Below, piece after piece: positions 61,425-64,000 of a stretch of 64,000 nt of DNA. How positions within the stretch are numbered: the first letter of the stretch is position 1; the number at the start of each line of letters is the position of its first letter. A program made the position numbers and the translations under genes. The notes beneath the pieces were generated by a model. It was not told the DNA's origin and did no database searches. It saw nothing but the letters and a program-made list of their open reading frames with translations. This stretch comes from Hyperoplus lanceolatus (taxonomy: Eukaryota; Chordata; Actinopteri; Uranoscopiformes; Ammodytidae), in the NCBI GenBank assembly GCA_026929865.2, contig CM049415.1, positions 873,501 to 937,500 of the forward strand, written 5' to 3'.

Positions 61425-61660
61425 GGTGCAGTCAGTGATTCTGGAGAACGCTTGTTGTCAAAATCTGTGAATATCTCCTCATGATCTGCTACCTTTGTGC
61501 GCGGAGGGGAAAAAAATCCAGTGTTAATCCACAGCCTAGGCTCTGTAAACTGGTATGTAAACAAAGGGGCCACTGTAGCTAGCAACATGCCAGTTTACAG
61601 AGCCTAGGCTGTGTATTAACTTTGTTTTTTTTTCTATCAGTGAACACACAGTACGGACAG
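61425..61660 (+). repeat. Copy 3 of a fold-back MITE family, with 24-bp perfect hairpin
   Basis: AAAGGTGCAGTCAGTGATTC opens the copy. The arms 61530-61553 (CACAGCCTAGGCTCTGTAAA and CTGG) and 61590-61613 pair perfectly across a 36-nt loop, and pairing resumes outwards after one mismatch (GTTAAT). Confidence 0.85.
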
Positions 61661-61670
61661 GTATCAAATT

Positions 61671-61995
61671 GTCATCAATCTAGCCTCCAGTCAGACCGGA
61701 CCCTCCCCACTGTCTGTCTGTTAATGGAAGGCAGCCCCTGATTGGTTCATGTAGTCATCAATCTAGCCTCCAGTCAGACCGGACCCTCCCCACTTTCTGT
61801 CTGTTAGTGGAAGGCAGCCCCTGATTGGTTCATGTAGTCATCAATCTAGCCTCCAGTCAGACCGGACCCTCCCCACTTTCTGTCTGTTAGTGGAAGGCAG
61901 CCCCTGATTGGTTCATGTAGTCATCTCTCCTCCATCACCACCCTCCCCACTTTCTGTCTGTTAGTGGAAGGCAGCCCCTGATTGGTTCATGTAGT
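61671..61995. repeat. 83-bp tandem repeat, four copies
   Basis: Units start at 61671, 61754, 61837 and 61920. Each contains CCGGACCCTCCCCACTTTCT, GGAAGGCAGCCCCTGATTGG and TTCATGTAGT. The last copy has a replaced start. Each unit carries a CCAAT box (ATTGG on the plus strand). An inverted piece of the unit start (GGCTAGATTGATGACTACAT) lies at 62051-62072. Confidence 0.93.
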
Positions 61996-62074
61996 CGTTG
62001 ACATCAACATGGATCGACGAATAAGCTTGTGAGATATGGCTGGTCTCAGGAGGCTAGATTGATGACTACATGAT

Positions 62075-62365
62075 GGGCGTCTGTGGTGAAGTGTGTAGGG
62101 CGGTCGTCCACTGGGTTACAGGGTCGCTGGTTCGATCCCCCGTCTCCCCGCCACATGTCCAAGTGTCCCTGGGCAAAGAGACACTGAACCCTAAATGTCT
62201 CCTGATAGTTAGCTTGCACCCTGCGCGGTAGCTGCTGCTGCTATCGGTGTATGAATGTGTGTGTGAATGGGTGAATGTGTACAAAACAATGTAAAGCGCT
62301 TTGGGTCTGTGAAAAACCAGGGAAAAGAGCTTTATAAGTGGAGTCCATTTAACATTTACCATTGA
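62075..62365 (+). mobile_element. tRNA-derived SINE
   Basis: GGTCGCTGGTTCGATCCCCC is B-box like, and GAAGTGTGTAGGGCGGTCG lies at the A-box position. The body includes AAGTGTCCCTGGGCAAAGAG, GTGTGAATGGGTGAATGTG, ACAATGTAAAGCGCTTTGGG and AGCTTTATAAGTGGAGTCCA, sequences typical of vertebrate tRNA SINEs. An inverted copy of the tail (TGGACTCCACTTATAAAGCT) lies at 62453-62472, giving a hairpin-capable pair. Confidence 0.8.
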
Positions 62366-62504
62366 CGTGTATACATTTATAATAAGCTTCTTATAGACGG
62401 AGAGGGTCAATAGCGATCGATGTGGTTCGATCTTTCGGCAATTTCTGTGTAATGGACTCCACTTATAAAGCTCTCTTCCCTGGTTTACTATACATGTACA
62501 GCTA

Positions 62505-62778
62505 AAATGGCCTACTCTACAGGTTTCTAAGACATTGTTTAAACTAAAAGGCAAATGTTAAGCAGAAAATAAAAAGTCAACGAGGTGTCATGTAGGTCCC
62601 TTCAGTACTGATATAATATATAGTCAAGGAAAGGCTGACACATTTTCAAAGATACTTAAAAACAAGTTCATCCCTTGGAGTGCTCCGGTGGTGTAGTGGA
62701 TAGAGCGTGTACCATACCGGCTACGGCCTTCGTTGCAGTGGTCACGGGTTCAAATCCGACCCGTGGACCTTTACTGCA

Positions 62779-62850
<72 letters not shown>

Positions 62851-62863
62851 CCCCCCCCCTCTC

Positions 62864-62923
<60 letters not shown>

Positions 62924-63067
62924 TCTCTCTCCCCATTTCAACTCTGCACTGTCTAATAAAGCTTGAAAATGCTGGAAAAAAAACATGCTTAACCCTTCAA
63001 CCTTTTTTCTTTCTGATTTATTACCCAGAATGCCTCAGTCTTCGCCTGTCACTCGGGCCGGACGTTT
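62505..63067 (+). repeat. Upstream copy of a tandem duplication containing the first-exon start
   Basis: CTCTACAGGTTTCTAAG, AATGTTAAGCAGAAAAT, AGGTCCCTTCAGTACTG and GTCAAGGAAAGGCTG recur in order at about 63168-63298. The copy ends with TTACCCAGAATGCCTCAGTC then TTCGCCTGTCACTCGGGCCG and GACGT, which matches the start of the coding exon at 63342-63386. A SINE at 62682-62985 sits inside this copy only. Confidence 0.88.
62682..62985 (+). mobile_element. tRNA-derived SINE with CT and poly(C) expansion
   Basis: CTCCGGTGGTGTAGTGGATA and GAGCG fit an A-box, and CACGGGTTCAAATCCGACCC a B-box. A CT tract (62787-62847) and C tracts (62848-62920, longest about 56 C) follow, then CTGTCTAATAAAGCTTGAAA. 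The tRNA-like head has no matching 3' acceptor half, so it is a SINE and not a tRNA gene. Confidence 0.85.
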
Positions 63068-63310
63068 TTTGTTTGTTTTTTTAAAACTTTATTCATGGAT
63101 TTTTTATATAGAGAACACAAACACACACACACAAAAACTGGGAAAAAATAAACAGCTAACATGGCGTACTCTACTTTACAGGTTTCTAAGGACATTGTTT
63201 AACTAAAGGCACTGTAAATGTTAAGCAGAAAATTAAAAGTCAATAACATGTAACATAGGTCCCTTCAGTACTGTTATATGGTCAAGGAAAGGCTGCCAAA
63301 TTAACCCTGT

Positions 63311-63342
<32 letters not shown>

Positions 63343-63350
63343 TTACCCAG

Positions 63351-63545
63351 AATGCCTCAGTCTTCGCCGGTCACTCGGGCCGGACGTAAAGCCGCGGCGA
63401 CCACGAGCCCGGCGCCCGAGAGACGCTCGCGAGGCCGACCGAGGAAAGACGTTAGTGGGGGTCGCTCTGCCACTCCCGCCCCCCCTCCCACCCCACCACC
63501 TCCCCCTCCCCCTCCCCCTCCCCCTACTCCAAAATCAAGGAAAAA
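63351..63545 (+). CDS. First coding exon of an unidentified nuclear-type protein
   Basis: The acceptor TTTTACCCAG precedes AATG, and the ATG at 63352 opens a frame to the donor AAAAA/GTAAGT at 63545. It encodes MPQSSPVTRAGRKAAATTSP, APERRSRGRPRKDVSGG and a long proline run, ending PTPKSRKK. RSRGRPRK is an AT-hook-like DNA-binding motif and the whole is basic and disordered, as in many chromatin proteins. I cannot name the gene. The 5' UTR exon is probably 59950-60281. The rest lies beyond the window. Confidence 0.72.
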
Positions 63546-63659
63546 GTAAGTTTATTTATTTGGTATAATGGGTACAATGGTATTTTTTTATTCAGGGGTT
63601 TTCCTTAATTTGATTTTGTGAGACAGTGAGCCGCCGTGCTGAAACACTCTGGCTGTGTT

Positions 63660-64000
63660 CGAAAAGCCCTACTAACGTCCTACTCATACTAACATCCTAC
63701 TCATACTAACTTCCTACTCATACTAACTTCCTACTCATACTAACATCCTACTCATACTAACATCCTACTCATACTAAAAGCCCTACTAACGTCCTACTCA
63801 TACTAACATCCTACTCATACTAAAAGCCCTACTCATACTAAAAGCCCTACTAACGTCCTACTCATACTAACATCCTACTCATACTAAAAGCCCTACTCAT
63901 ACTAAAAGCCCTACTAACATCCTACTCATACTAAAAGCCCTACTCATACTAAAAGCCCTACTAACGTCCTACTCATACTAACATCCTACTCATACTAAAA
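63660..64000. repeat. Short-unit tandem repeat running to the window end
   Basis: Units such as CCTACTCATACTAACAT and AAAGCCCTACTCATACT alternate from about 63667 to the last base. It follows GGCTGTGTTCGAAAAGCCCT, a phrase I associate with a dispersed fish repeat. It continues past the window. Confidence 0.9.

Noticed and set aside
62682-62770. Functional tRNA gene
   Set aside because: A- and B-box-like motifs are present, but the acceptor stem does not close and the SINE tail follows. Related SINE copies lie in the window.

Overview
This window looks like a teleost fish chromosome. It combines a large AT-rich satellite array, a PIF/Harbinger transposon with spliced genes, Tc1/mariner and hAT-type elements, L2/CR1-type and L1-type retrotransposons, tRNA-derived SINEs, dense GATA/GACA, CA and CT microsatellites, and exons of a fish-specific NLR immune receptor with a FISNA-NACHT core. 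There are no bacterial operons, CRISPR arrays or rRNA genes.

Layout. (1) 1-35361 is one satellite array with a monomer of about 169 bp. At irregular but quantised intervals the array flips strand for about one to two monomers and flips back, so inverted units are part of the higher-order structure. Two whole elements sit inside it. A roughly 5 kb L2/CR1-group LINE lies on the minus strand at 14159-19144, with ORF1 and ORF2 nearly intact apart from three single-base frame breaks. A PIF/Harbinger transposon lies at 22622-26080. It carries a complete-looking four-exon DDE transposase on the plus strand and a complete-looking three-exon Myb-like partner on the minus strand, with a CTG target duplication. 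The array ends at a Tc1 element whose left inverted repeat is mostly missing (35362-36761).

(2) 36764-45400 is a gene-poor accessory stretch. It holds an unrecognised ORF pair split by one in-frame TAG (minus, 37215-38199), a 582-bp CpG-rich terminal-inverted-repeat element flanked by ACTGAAAC on both sides, a diverged 248-bp tandem duplication, and an L1-type LINE that keeps its 5' region but lacks its 3' end and most of ORF1.

(3) 45406-57850 (minus) holds a fish NLR gene whose splice sites and phases I could follow: a 5'UTR exon, a start-codon exon, an exon with a BH3-like motif, three exons ending in a shared (E)PGPSDTR-type peptide, a RING exon, and a FISNA-NACHT exon that breaks off just after Walker B. 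One donor is mutated (GT to AT), so this is a truncated or decaying NLR. Its introns are full of hAT, mariner-like and SINE elements and microsatellites.

(4) 59950-64000 (plus) holds the 5' end of another gene. A CpG-rich 5'UTR exon with a small uORF probably splices to a first coding exon at 63351-63545 that encodes an AT-hook-like and polyproline N-terminus. The start of that exon and its upstream sequence are duplicated about 320 bp upstream.

All exon models were read by eye from open frames, splice dinucleotides and phase matching. Nothing was aligned or searched. Family assignments rest on recognised motifs, and boundaries of degraded repeats are approximate.
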